NCBI RefSeq assembly: GCF_000611645.1
Contig: NW_014012009.1
Location: forward strand, 1-11,080
DNA length: 11,080 nt
From: Monoraphidium neglectum
Taxonomy: Eukaryota > Chlorophyta > Chlorophyceae > Sphaeropleales > Selenastraceae
Direction of reading: 5' to 3'
Positions 1 through 8,168 of this stretch are shown piece by piece. Both the position numbers and the translations under genes were made by a program. The notes beneath the pieces were generated by a model. The model worked only from the letters and a program-made list of their open reading frames with translations. It ran no database searches and had not been told where the DNA came from. Within the stretch, counting starts at the first letter, position 1. The number at the start of each line of letters is the position of its first letter.

Positions 1-985
1 TGTCTGGCCGCTGTGCAGGTCCATGGCCAGCACGCGGTCCGCACCCGCCTCCGTTATCAGGTTGGCCGTCAGCTTGGCGGCGATGGACTCGCGGCCCTGC
101 GTCTTGCGGTCCGCGCGCGCGTAGCCGTAGTAGGGGACCACCGCCGTGATGGAGCGCGCAGACGCGCGGCGGCAGGCGTCGATCATCACGGCCAGCTCCA
201 TGAAGTGGTCGTTGACGGGGGGGCTGGTCGGCTGCACTAGGAACACGTCAGCGCCGCGGATGCTCTCGCCAAGCTGAGGGGTTGCGCGCAGGGGAGGAGA
301 GGAAGAGAGGGAAGTGGACGGGGCCGCTCTCAGCCTGCTTCCTGGCCGCCGCACGGCTTGCCCGCTGCGGCTCAGTACCCACGCAGGAGCCATTTGCGTC
401 ACGCCGGCCCGCCAGGGGAGCAACAGTTTTCCGCCCTGGCCCGCACCTGGACGTAGATCTCTCCGTCCGCAAAGCGCTTGATCTTGATCTTGCCCAGATC
501 CATGCCCAGGTATGACGCCACCTCCCCCGCCAGAGCCTTGAGTTGAGGGTGCAGGATTGGCAACACCGACACCCCCGCAGGCATCAGCACGCAAGCAAAC
601 CAGTGCGTGGTTAGGCCAGCGACCGCGAATGCATGTTGGCGCCCATGCGCGCTTCCATCAGCAGGGAAGGCAGCAAGCCGCAAATGCGGGTTTTGGGACG
701 GGCGCTGCGCGAGATCCGCTGCCCCCGGCCCCCAGCGCCGGCCGCCCCACCAGCGCCATGCGGCCGCCCGCTGCTCACGGGGTTGCTGGTGCCCGAGAAC
801 AGCCGCAGGCGGCTGCGCACGGGGTGCGCCAGGTGCGGCGCCGCTGCGCGTGCGGGCCGCGAGTCCTGCCAGCCAGGCACCTCCAGTACCGCGCGACCGG
901 GCACGCGCCCAGGCAGCACCGCGCCACCGGCGACAGCTGCGCCGTTGGCGTCCGGGGCGCTGTTCGAGCTGGGCGCCGTGGGCAT
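1..985 (-). CDS. PRS: Ribose-phosphate pyrophosphokinase (PRPP synthetase), N-terminal part, three exons, runs off the left edge
   Basis: The enzyme transfers pyrophosphate from ATP to ribose 5-phosphate, giving PRPP for purine, pyrimidine, histidine, tryptophan and NAD synthesis. Exons on the minus strand are 985-779, 536-447 and 273-1, all joined in phase 0. Seen directly: [11 protein letters not shown] at the end of exon 1, [15 protein letters not shown] and [11 protein letters not shown] in exon 2, then [35 protein letters not shown] and the metal-site segment AMDLHSGQ in exon 3. The [16 protein letters not shown] form is that of cyanobacterial and plant plastid class I enzymes. Introns are 778-537 (GTGAGC donor, AAG acceptor) and 446-274 (GTGCGG, CAG). 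The start is the first in-frame ATG after a stop; it adds about 57 residues before the catalytic fold, possibly a plastid transit peptide, though a further 5' exon is possible. The catalytic flexible loop and PRPP-binding loop lie outside the window. The family is certain; the start is not. Confidence 0.93.
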
Positions 986-1568
986 CGACACAGCAGCGTG
1001 GACCTCGGCGGTGGTGCCAAAGCGCAGCCTGCGCACAGCAGTCTGGCGCAGCCGGCCCGACCCGGGCTGCAGAGCGCCCCCTGCGCGCGTAGAGAGGTCG
1101 CGAGCTCAGCTGCCAGCTGACAAGGCAGCCACGACCCCCACGCAGCTCGTGCTGAGTGCGCGCTCTATTTGAACCTTAGCTTGTCGCCTGCGCGCTGCTG
1201 GCCACGCCGGTACTGGATTTGGTTTAGGCCAAGTAACCTCCTTTCCGTGGTGCCGGCCGTCAGAGGCGTCAGAGGCGCAGGCCGCAAGCGCCGCCTGCGC
1301 CGGCCAAGGTAGCTGCAGGTCCCGGCCTATGCCGGAGGCTTCTAGGGTAGCCGTTGGCTACAAAACACCCGTGCAATGGATCAAGAGGTTCCACCCGCGC
1401 GCTTCTCCTTCTTCAAACACAGCGGGATGCCCCGCGAGCTCCGGGCATGCACGGAACAGAGACGCACCTGAACCGCTTATCAAGCCCATCTTTTCAGTCC
1501 AAGCAGTCTGCCACACGCGGGAGGCCTGCATGCTGTGATCTCAGGGGGCCCAGCGCCCACTCGTGTGT
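986..1568. promoter_or_regulatory. Head-to-head intergenic region, probable bidirectional promoter
   Basis: This 583-base stretch separates the start codons of the minus-strand PRPP synthetase gene and the plus-strand thioesterase gene, so both promoters and both 5' UTRs must fit here. I see no clear TATA box. It contains a tandem GTCAGAGGC pair near 1259-1277 and, directly after it, a perfect 9-bp inverted repeat (1274-1301). Short ATG-initiated frames, such as one at 1329-1538, have no recognisable protein content and would at most be upstream ORFs. The bidirectional role is inferred from geometry only. Confidence 0.5.
1274..1301. repeat. Inverted repeat, 9-bp stem, 10-base loop
   Basis: GGCGCAGGC at 1274-1282 is the exact reverse complement of GCCTGCGCC at 1293-1301. 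It lies in the divergent promoter region between two start codons, next to a GTCAGAGGC tandem pair. It could be a palindromic protein-binding site, a 5' UTR hairpin, or chance in GC-rich DNA. Confidence 0.6.
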
Positions 1569-1589
1569 ATGAACGGCGGCCTGATTCAA

Positions 1590-4500
1590 ATGGTAATGCT
1601 TAGTATTAGATCCGTCCTAGCGAACAGTGCAGGGTGTTCGAGGAGCCACGCGCCGCACTTCCTGTTTCCGCACACTGCCGGGCTGCTGCGGGTTCTGCGC
1701 AGCGCCGCCCACGTCCCAAGAATGCGGCAAGATGACATCGGGCGCGACAGGCTGAGCCGCAGCCCTGCTGCATTGCATACCCCGGTGATACAGGTGCGCA
1801 CTAGTAAGGAGCGGTGCGGACGGGCAGGGCGGGTGGTTGGAAGCACATGCAAACAGTGCAGGGTCATCCAGCGCCGCGCTGGCGACTCATCTGGGCTGCG
1901 TGCGCAACCGCCACAGCCACAGCCACACTGGTCTTCATTGCTCTTCCACAGTGTTTGCTTCGCATACACCCTTTGTGTCTTGCCGAACTCGCCCAAAGCC
2001 CGAGCCTTGCGCTGGGATCTGTCGGACAGGGGCTGCAGGCACCCCCTGCGCCGTTCAGTGAGTGGGCCGCCCGGCCCCCGGAACCCTGGGCCGCCCGGCC
2101 CCCGGACCCCTCTACGCAACCCCAGTCAGCCTCTACATACACCCCTCTCCCCCTTCTCAAACCTCTTGCCGCAGCCACCCCCCCAGCTGCGCCTGGCCAC
2201 CTCCCCGGCAGAGCTGGAGGTGTTGATGCCGTCGTCCTACCCAATAGCGCGCTTCCGCCGCCGCAGCATCGAGGCGCGCGGCATCCGCGTCGGCTACAAG
2301 CCGCGGCCGGGGGAGGTGCTGCAGAAGCAGCCGCCGCAGAGCGTGGCAGCGGCCGGCGCTGGTGCGGCTGCGGCAGCGGGTACGGCGACTCCGGGAGTGA
2401 CTGCGGTGGCGGCGCGGGCCCCCTCTGACAGTTACCTCGAGGTGCGGCTGGCTAGGACCCCGGCATGCCTCCTCCCTGAGGCGCGTTAATAGGAGTGCAT
2501 CAGCGGGGCTGCCAACCTGCGCGACGACCGCAAGGGTCCCACTGCCTCGGGCAGGCAGAGAGGTGCAGCTTGGGGAGCTGCCACGCCCCTGCCGCCCGCC
2601 AGCGACTGCAGCGCCGACTGACAGCCGTCTTTGTTTTTCCCGCATCACCTGCGGCCATGCGGCCCGTCACTGTGCCCGCAGGTTGTCCTGCCTTTTGCCA
2701 GCAGCCAAAACCTCAGGGATGAGGTGAGCAACGGGGACGGCGCCGTGCGCAAGGCGTGCCTCCCACGTCGCAGCCACTGGTCTTGAGCAGCCTCAGGTTC
2801 CTGCCTTGTGCTCCTCGGGTGCTGCCAGCTGCATCGCATCTCAACTTGTTCCGGCCAGGCCACACCTCCAGGCTGCCAGCTGCGCACCCCCCGCCATCTC
2901 CCCCCTGCCCCCCGCTGCTCCGCGCCGCCCCGCCGCAGTACGAGCGCTTCCAGATGGGCCGCGTGCGTGTGGGCCTTGTGCTGGAGGACATCGACTCATT
3001 CGCAGCCGACATCGCGGCGAGGCACCTGTACGGCGCAGTGCAGGTCACAGGCCACACCCCCGGGATCAGGGGGTGGGGCTGGGGGGCGAGGGGGAAGGAG
3101 GGGCATGACTCGCGGGTGGGGTGCGTGAGTGGGAGGAAAAGCAAGGGCGGCCCCGGGGTCAGCAAGGTGGCTTGTCATTGATTCGCTGGCTCATGGAGCC
3201 TTGGACGGTTGGGGTACCCAACCGGACACCCGCTAGCCGCCTCTTGGCCCACCTCACCGCCCACCCACCACTTGCCCCGATTGACACCACCCCAGAACTT
3301 TGCCATTGTGACCGCTGGCGTGGACCGCCTGCAGCTGGTGACTCACGAGCAGCACGTGCAGCAGCTGCGCCTTGGGGCGTGCGCCAATGCGGATGGCTGC
3401 AACGGCAACGGCGCCGAGCCGCCCGCGGGCTCACCCTGCCCTGCTGCCACGGCAGAGGCGGACGGGGCCGTGTCAGACGGCGCCGATTGGGCAGCGCCCC
3501 CCGCGCCTGCAGCGCTGGACGAGGCAACGCGGCGTGAGCTGCAGCGGGCCGTGGTGGAGGCGCCGGCCGGCAGCGACCAGGCGTGCGGCGGCCCCCTGCT
3601 GATTGACAACGACCTGCGGCTGGCGGGGTGCGTCACGTGGGTGGGGCGCAGCAGCCTGGAGGTCACCATAGAGCTGGCAGACCGCCCCAGGGCCCAAATG
3701 GAGGGGGCAGCAGGTGCTGGCGGCGGCGAGGCGCCCGCCTTGGGCGCGGAAGGGACGTCGGGCAGCCGCGGCGGGTGGCGGCGACGCGGCGTGGCGCACT
3801 TCATCCTGGTGGCGCGGATAGACCCTGCGGGCGGTGGGGCGGAGCGCGCGCCGCAGCTCGTGGCGGCGACGCCCGAAGAGGAGGCGCTCCTGGCTGAGGC
3901 GGCCGCACGCCAGGAGGAGCGGCGCGTGAAGCGCGCGGCCGAGGCGGACGCGTCTGCGGCGCAGCTCGCTGGCGCGCCGCCCACCATCGGCCCCGACGCG
4001 CTGCTGCTGCAGCAGCTCGTGGCGCGCGCACGCGAGCAGCAGGCGGAGAAGTGGCAGCAGCAGCGCAGGGGCGGCAGCGGTGCCGGCGCGAGTGGCGCGG
4101 ACGGGCCGCAGGCGGTGCCCATGGGCACGACCGCGCTGCGCACGCCCGTGATCATGCACCACCAGGACCGCAACATCACCAACGCCGTGTTCGGGGGCCA
4201 CGTGAGCTCTTGAGCCCGATGCCGGGTGGAAGAAGCGCCGGCTGGAGCCATTTCGAACAGGGCACGCCGCTCAAGGAGGCCCTCTGGATGCTGCCTGTTC
4301 CCTCCCTCAACCCCACCCCTTGGGACAAGCCCGGTGGCACTAACAACCCGGAACGCGACAGGGGGCAGCTGCGGGGCCAGCAGCACCGGGGGCCGGCGCG
4401 TGCAACGTCAACGACAAAACCCTTGTTGCTACCAACCACTCTGTCGCACACCCTGCCCCCCATCGGTGACAGCACCGCTGCATTGCAAACATCCCTCCCT

Positions 4501-5504
4501 CCCTCCCCCGCCCCCGCTTGTCCCCCTCGCCGTGACTCCCGTCCGCCCAGATCCTGCGCAGCGCGTACGAGGCCGCCTACGCCACCGCCGCGCTGCACGC
4601 GGGCGTACACCCCGAGCCGCTGTCAATGAGTGACATCACCTTCAAGCAGCCCGTCACCGTGGGGTCCATCGTCGAGTTTGATGCCAAGGTGGGCTGTGGA
4701 GGGGGCAACAATGGGGCTGGATTGGGCGGGGGGGGGGGCAAACGGGTGGGCGAGTCAGGAAGCCGCACAGTGAGATGGGGTAAGGGTAGGGTGGACAATT
4801 GTTTTGGGCTCTGCCAAGGGGCAGGGATAGGGGGGTTTGCAATGAGCAAATCGCAGTGCGACAGCGCCGTCCCTTATTCAACAAGCACCACTTAATACAG
4901 CCGCTTGCAAGCTTGGCAACCAGATCTTTCCCCCCCCCCCCCAGCATTGTCCCTGCCGGCCTGCTGCCCCCTTGACACCCAGGTTGTCCTGACGCATGGG
5001 GACCTGATGCGCGTGTCGGTGCAGGCCATAAAGCACGAACCAGCCACCAGCCCCTTGGGCCGGGGCGTGCCCCAGCGTGCGCAGCAGGCGCTGACCACAA
5101 CTTTCAGCTTCCTCTTCGCTGCGCCACAAGGCGCCGTGGTACCGCCCGTGCGGCCCGACAGCCTGGCAGACGCAGCAGACTGGCTGGTGGCGGCACGGCA
5201 GCACACAGAGGTGCGTGGGCCGAGGACCTGTGCGCGCCTGCACGTTTTGGGGGTTAGGGGGATGGAGGAGCATGTGTGGGGTGGGTGGTTGGATTGGGGA
5301 GGGGGGCTCTCAAGCGCCTGAGCCCGGCATCCGCGAACATCATCTGAGACGCACAACATGAAACAATAGACACACTACCTGTTTCATGCCGACCTGCACA
5401 CTCCAAATCAACACGGCTGATGTTGCGGCTTCCCTGTGATGCAGGAGGGGTACCCGCCGCCGCCTGTCGCCGCCTGGGGCTCATCACCGCGGCCGCACAT
5501 GTGA
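1590..5504 (+). CDS. ACOT9: ACOT9-type acyl-CoA thioesterase (double hotdog), eight exons, likely mitochondrial
   Basis: Hydrolyses acyl-CoA to free acid and CoA. Exons: 1590-1793, 2187-2441, 2682-2723, 2939-3043, 3296-4201, 4551-4688, 4983-5210, 5445-5504, all joined in phase 0, giving about 645 residues against roughly 440 for the human enzyme. Residues 1-68 (MVMLSIRSVLANS onward) are rich in Arg, Ser, Ala and Leu and lack acidic residues for the first 40 or so, like a mitochondrial presequence. SYLE|VVLPFASSQNLRDE|YERF reads smoothly across two splice junctions. Hotdog 1: RVRVGLVLEDIDSFAADIA, IVTAGVDRL, RLAGCVTWVGRSSLEVTIEL, GVAHFILVARID, then a family-like TPEEEALL segment. Hotdog 2: HHQDRNITNAVFGGH, ILRSAYEAAYATAAL, DITFKQPVTVGSIVEF, TTTFSFLFA. 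Long Ala/Gly/Pro stretches interrupt hotdog 1. ATGs at 1569 and 1596 are alternative starts; the exon 4 donor could also be GTG at 3038. The family is secure and the location inferred. Confidence 0.92.
1911..1928 (+). repeat. Hexanucleotide microsatellite, about three CCACAG units
   Basis: Two CCACAG units followed by CCACAC, in intron 1 of the thioesterase gene. No function is apparent. Confidence 0.7.
2063..2110 (+). repeat. 24-base tandem duplication in intron 1
   Basis: Units 2063-2086 and 2087-2110 both begin TGGGCCGCCCGGCCCCCGGA and differ at one position near the end. They lie in intron 1 of the thioesterase gene. A recent slippage duplication is the simplest explanation; copy number may vary between strains. 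Confidence 0.85.
4689..4982 (+). other. Intron 6 of the thioesterase gene, with facing G and C runs
   Basis: The donor is AAG|GTGGGC and the acceptor ACACCCAG|GTTGTC. The 5' half is G-rich on the coding strand, including GGGC followed by 11 G at 4728-4738, with more G triplets before and after. The 3' half has 13 C at 4930-4942. In the transcript these runs are complementary and about 190 bases apart. The CAG that closes the C run (to 4944) looks like an acceptor, but using it would shift the frame, so the downstream CAG is preferred. Confidence 0.75.
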
Positions 5505-6072
5505 GCGTATGCAACCCTGCATGGAGATTGTGAGAGCACAACGAAGAGGCTTCTCAGGCGGAGAGGAAAGCAAGCAATGATGGTATGTTGGGGCCGATGA
5601 ATGAGGTTGGCAACGCGAGACATAATGTTGTCAAGGGCAACTCAGCTCATCAAACCCAGCGCTTCTCCCCTGCCACCACTTGCTCTTCCAAGGGCTCGCT
5701 GATCGCAGGCCGCGCCGCTCGATTGAGCGACAATGGCTTAGGGTGAAGGCACCGCAGAGTAGCCAGCTGATCAGCAAGATTCATGGCGCCGTTTTCTCCT
5801 GCCAAGCACCTCCCCTGCCTAGGAGGCATGCAATGGTCCCGTTTTCAAGGTCTTTCCTCTTGGAATTGGCGGTACATGGTGGCATCACGAGTTGCCTTGA
5901 ACCGCGTTGGCGGTTGACCGAATCAAGTATTGGGTGAGCATGTCCCCCCCTGCACGCCTGCTGACAACAGTTGAGTTTATCATGTGTTCCAATTTGGCCC
6001 CTCAGCCACAAGCAGAGTGGCCAGAGCGCGCAACATATGGATGAGTGGAAATGGTACATCAGTTTTTGTATT

Positions 6073-6077
6073 TGTAA
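6073..6077 (+). terminator. TGTAA, possible poly(A) signal of the thioesterase gene
   Basis: TGTAA is the usual chlorophyte polyadenylation signal, and this is the first copy I found after the stop at 5502-5504. It would give a 3' UTR of roughly 0.6 kb, long but not rare in these algae. A second copy at 6712-6716 is possible. A five-base match carries little weight alone. Confidence 0.3.
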
Positions 6078-6286
6078 TCCGGCAACATGCTTACACAGCC
6101 CATGGCCCATTTTTTGGGATCATTCCACGTCTGCTCATGCTTGTCTTGCGACTGTCCTTGACCAACCGCCAGAATCCCTAGTCAGCAGTGCTTCCACAGG
6201 CTATGACAGGCGCTTGCCGTGAAGGCACTGCACGTTCCAAAGATTAGTGCACTGGCTAGGCTCCAGGGGAGGGGCGCCGAAGGCGT

Positions 6287-6374
6287 AGCTGCTGCGGCAG
6301 CTGGCTCGCAGCCAAGGCCACGGTGCTGCTCGGAGAGCAGCACCTGGCAGGCAGCTGGTGTCCCACCAGCTGCC
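6287..6374. repeat. Cluster of four consecutive perfect hairpins
   Basis: Four adjacent inverted repeats fill 88 bases: AGCTGC/GCAGCT (6287-6302, 4-base loop), TGGCT/AGCCA (6302-6314, 3-base loop), GGTGCTGCT/AGCAGCACC (6322-6344, 5-base loop) and GGCAGCTGGTG/CACCAGCTGCC (6350-6374, 3-base loop). Stems are 6, 5, 9 and 11 bp without mismatches. The cluster lies outside any recognised gene. It might be a structured non-coding RNA, part of the thioesterase 3' UTR, a remnant of a foldback element, or mutational palindrome growth. I do not recognise an RNA family. Confidence 0.7.
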
Positions 6375-6550
6375 CTTCGCCGTTGGCTCTTCTGGGGTGG
6401 CAGCAGTCACTCTCCAGTTTCGTTTCTTTGTGCTTGGCAGCACAAGTGGTGTTTAGTCAGCTACTCAGCCCAATGAATTTGCCCACCCGCTGACAACCGC
6501 CGGTGCGCTGGGCGTCACCCGGGCGCATAGCGCTTCGAGGGCCCATGCGC

Positions 6551-6573
6551 TGGGCGGCCGCGAAGGCCGCCCA
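6551..6573. repeat. Perfect GC hairpin, 9-bp stem, GCGAA loop
   Basis: TGGGCGGCC at 6551-6559 pairs with GGCCGCCCA at 6565-6573 around a 5-base loop. It lies in the gene-free interval, with no gene immediately upstream that it would terminate. Confidence 0.7.
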
Positions 6574-6669
6574 CCACACACCACTTTCTCGCCGGCACTT
6601 GGCAGCGCGCGCGGTTTACACCGGTTTTTCAAAGGGGGTTCGGGGCAGGGCGCTTTGGCTGCAGTGGGC

Positions 6670-6690
6670 CGCCGCGGCTTTGCCGCGGCG
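6670..6690. repeat. Perfect GC hairpin, 9-bp stem, TTT loop
   Basis: CGCCGCGGC at 6670-6678 pairs with GCCGCGGCG at 6682-6690 around TTT. A T-rich stretch (TTCTTTTTCTTT) follows a few bases later, and then a TGTAA at 6712-6716. The arrangement resembles a transcript 3' end, but there is no recognised gene directly upstream. Confidence 0.65.
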
Positions 6691-6796
6691 AGCGTTCTTT
6701 TTCTTTGCCGCTGTAAAACATCGGCGGACTTGGCTTTTTGGCTAGTCAGCTGTAGCAGCAGCCTCCCCTCCACTGGAGGCACTCACACCGGCGCAA

Positions 6797-6831
6797 CTAC
6801 ACAGCCAGTGTGTAGCTGCCTGTGTGCAGCT
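6797..6831. repeat. Two overlapping inverted repeats
   Basis: CTACACA/TGTGTAG (6797-6815, 5-base loop) overlaps AGCTGC/GCAGCT (6814-6831, 6-base loop) by two bases. They continue the run of small palindromes that starts near 6287. Confidence 0.55.
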
Positions 6832-7302
6832 CGCCTGTCGTACACGCGACATGGTTACTGTCCATGGCCACAGAGCCGCGCTCATGCACATGTGCAAGCC
6901 AGATTGTCACAGCCTGCCCTTGACCCAATATCACAAACAGCGGCAGCCATCATCTCAAGTGAGCGGCTAGTCACGTGCAAACTTGCACCTGGACCCAGTG
7001 CACACCTCCCCTCCCGCCGTCACTGCGGTTGACGATGAACCCACGGTTGGTTGCAGGCGGGGAATACCGATTGAGCATCATGAAAGCGATGATAAACGCC
7101 CTCAAAATCTGCTCGCGAGTCCTGCCTTGCCACCCAGTCGGAGAGGCTGACAGACACCGAGAAGAAGGCGGAACGGCAGTGATCTGAATCAGCCGGGAAA
7201 CGCCTTCAACTGGCCCTCGTGACGCGATCCAGCTCACTCCACGATCATTGTCGTTACTCTTATCCTTCTTCCACCCCGCCACACCCCTCAGCAGCGGCAA
7301 AA

Positions 7303-8168
7303 ATGCTGTGCAGCAAGGTCCAGACCGCGCCGGTCGCCAAGGCTGGCCTCCGCATGGCCCTGCCCCGCGTGGGTGAGTTCATGAGTCCCGACAGAGACTC
7401 TTGGCAGCTCGTCGGCAGCCTCACCTTACGCGGAGATGCGGAACCCGGCTGTCGTGGGGTTCTTGGCCTTCTAGTGATGCAGCCTTGCAGAGGGTGCATT
7501 GCTGGATGCACCGCAGCCCAGGTCACATTGCTGGCTCGTGCAATGGCACGACGCTGTGCACTCCTCCCTTCAGCCTTCCGGTGTTGCCACGGGGGCTCCT
7601 GCGAGCTCGGAGCAACCTACGTATGTTTGCAACCTTGACGATTCACGGCGTCTCGATACTGCCTTCCAGACTGCGTATCGTCGCGATCCTTGCCATCAGT
7701 GACAAACGCCCACTGTGCCCTCGGGCCGCTACGCTTGCTGTTTGCCTGCAGGCGCGGTGCGCGTCAACGCGTCGATGCAGCAGCAGGCCAAGAAGGCGGC
7801 TGCCTTTGTCGCGGCGGCCCCGGCCATGCTGGCTGCGTCGCCCGCGATGGCCATTGTGAGTGCACCACTTCTCCGGGGAAGGCCATTTGTCAGCGACGAA
7901 CTAAGCCTGCATGCCGTCATCCGCCGCCGCCCCCACCCGGCGCCTTGACGATCCCAGACCCACATGCTCCCTGCTTACAACGTCTGCCGTGCACGGGCAG
8001 GTTGACGAGCGCCTCAACGGCGACGGCACCGGCCTGCCCTTCGGTGTGAACGACCCCATCCTGGGCTGGGTGATCGTCGGCGTGGCGGGCCTCGTCTGGG
8101 CGCTGTACTTCGCCGCCCAGAAGGACTTCGGCAACTTCGAGGACGACGAGAGCGGCCTGGGCCTGTGA
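7303..8168 (+). CDS. psbW: Photosystem II protein PsbW precursor (nuclear-encoded), three exons
   Basis: PsbW is a single-span thylakoid protein of about 6 kDa that stabilises PSII dimers and PSII-LHCII supercomplexes. Exons are 7303-7372, 7752-7855 and 8001-8168 (113 residues). Intron 1 is phase 1 (GTGAGT donor, CTGCAG acceptor, splitting a Gly codon); intron 2 is phase 0. Residues 1-30 (MLCSKVQTAPVAKAGLRMAL onward, ending RVNA) fit a stromal-targeting peptide. Residues 31-57 form an Ala-rich hydrophobic signal ending SPAMA, a good lumenal processing site. The mature part starts IVDERLNGDGTGLPFGVNDP, followed by the membrane span LGWVIVGVAGLVWALYFAAQ and an acidic tail DFGNFEDDESGLGL. The predicted mature length of 56 matches the family. 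The start has AAAA before the ATG. Start, splicing and identity are all well supported. Confidence 0.96.

Larger units (their letters stand above)
1794..2186 (+). other. Intron 1 of the thioesterase gene, holding two short tandem repeats
   Basis: The donor is CAG|GTGCGC and the acceptor CCCCAG|CTG, preceded by a pyrimidine-rich tract. The intron is open in the reading frame of its flanking exons, so an unspliced reading would run continuously from exon 1 into exon 2. I treat it as an intron because its translation is low in complexity and unlike the family, while the splice sites match the other introns here. An in-frame alternative acceptor 12 bases upstream (GCAG ending at 2174) would add Pro-Pro-Pro-Gln. 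It contains a CCACAG triplet array (1911-1928) and a 24-base tandem duplication (2063-2110). Confidence 0.65.
5505..7302. other. Gene-free interval between the thioesterase and psbW genes
   Basis: I recognise no protein or structural RNA in this 1.8 kb. The first part (about 5505-6240) is visibly lower in GC than the neighbouring exons and should hold the thioesterase 3' UTR. The middle (6280-6840) is crowded with short perfect inverted repeats, listed separately. The last few hundred bases before 7303 must contain the psbW promoter and 5' UTR; no TATA box stands out, though a GATAA (7091-7095) resembles the I-box seen in plant light-regulated promoters. The open frames present have no family-like motifs. 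Confidence 0.6.

Noticed and set aside
611..1036. GTG at 1036 as the PRPP synthetase start
   Set aside because: A nuclear gene is expected to start at ATG; 985 is the first in-frame ATG after the upstream stop. An additional 5' exon cannot be excluded.
1563..2489. One continuous 308-codon gene covering thioesterase exons 1-2 and intron 1
   Set aside because: The middle part is low in complexity and unlike the family, splice sites fit at 1794 and 2186, and the frame ends at a stop without the downstream hotdog exons.
3343..4386. 347-codon open frame on the minus strand
   Set aside because: It lies opposite the large thioesterase exon. The plus-strand translation has clear family motifs; the minus translation is Ser/Ala/Arg-rich shadow sequence of high-GC coding DNA.
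4930..4944. C13-AG as the acceptor of thioesterase intron 6
   Set aside because: Using it would put the following exon out of frame; the CAG ending at 4982 keeps the frame and gives the expected VVLTHGDLM strand.
5578..5705. Possible box C/D snoRNA (ATGATG and a later CTGA)
   Set aside because: The boxes are imperfect, about 125 bases apart, with no terminal stem and no evident guide; likely chance.
6503..6782. Short open frames on both strands over the GC hairpins
   Set aside because: They are explained by the GC palindromes and have no recognisable protein content.
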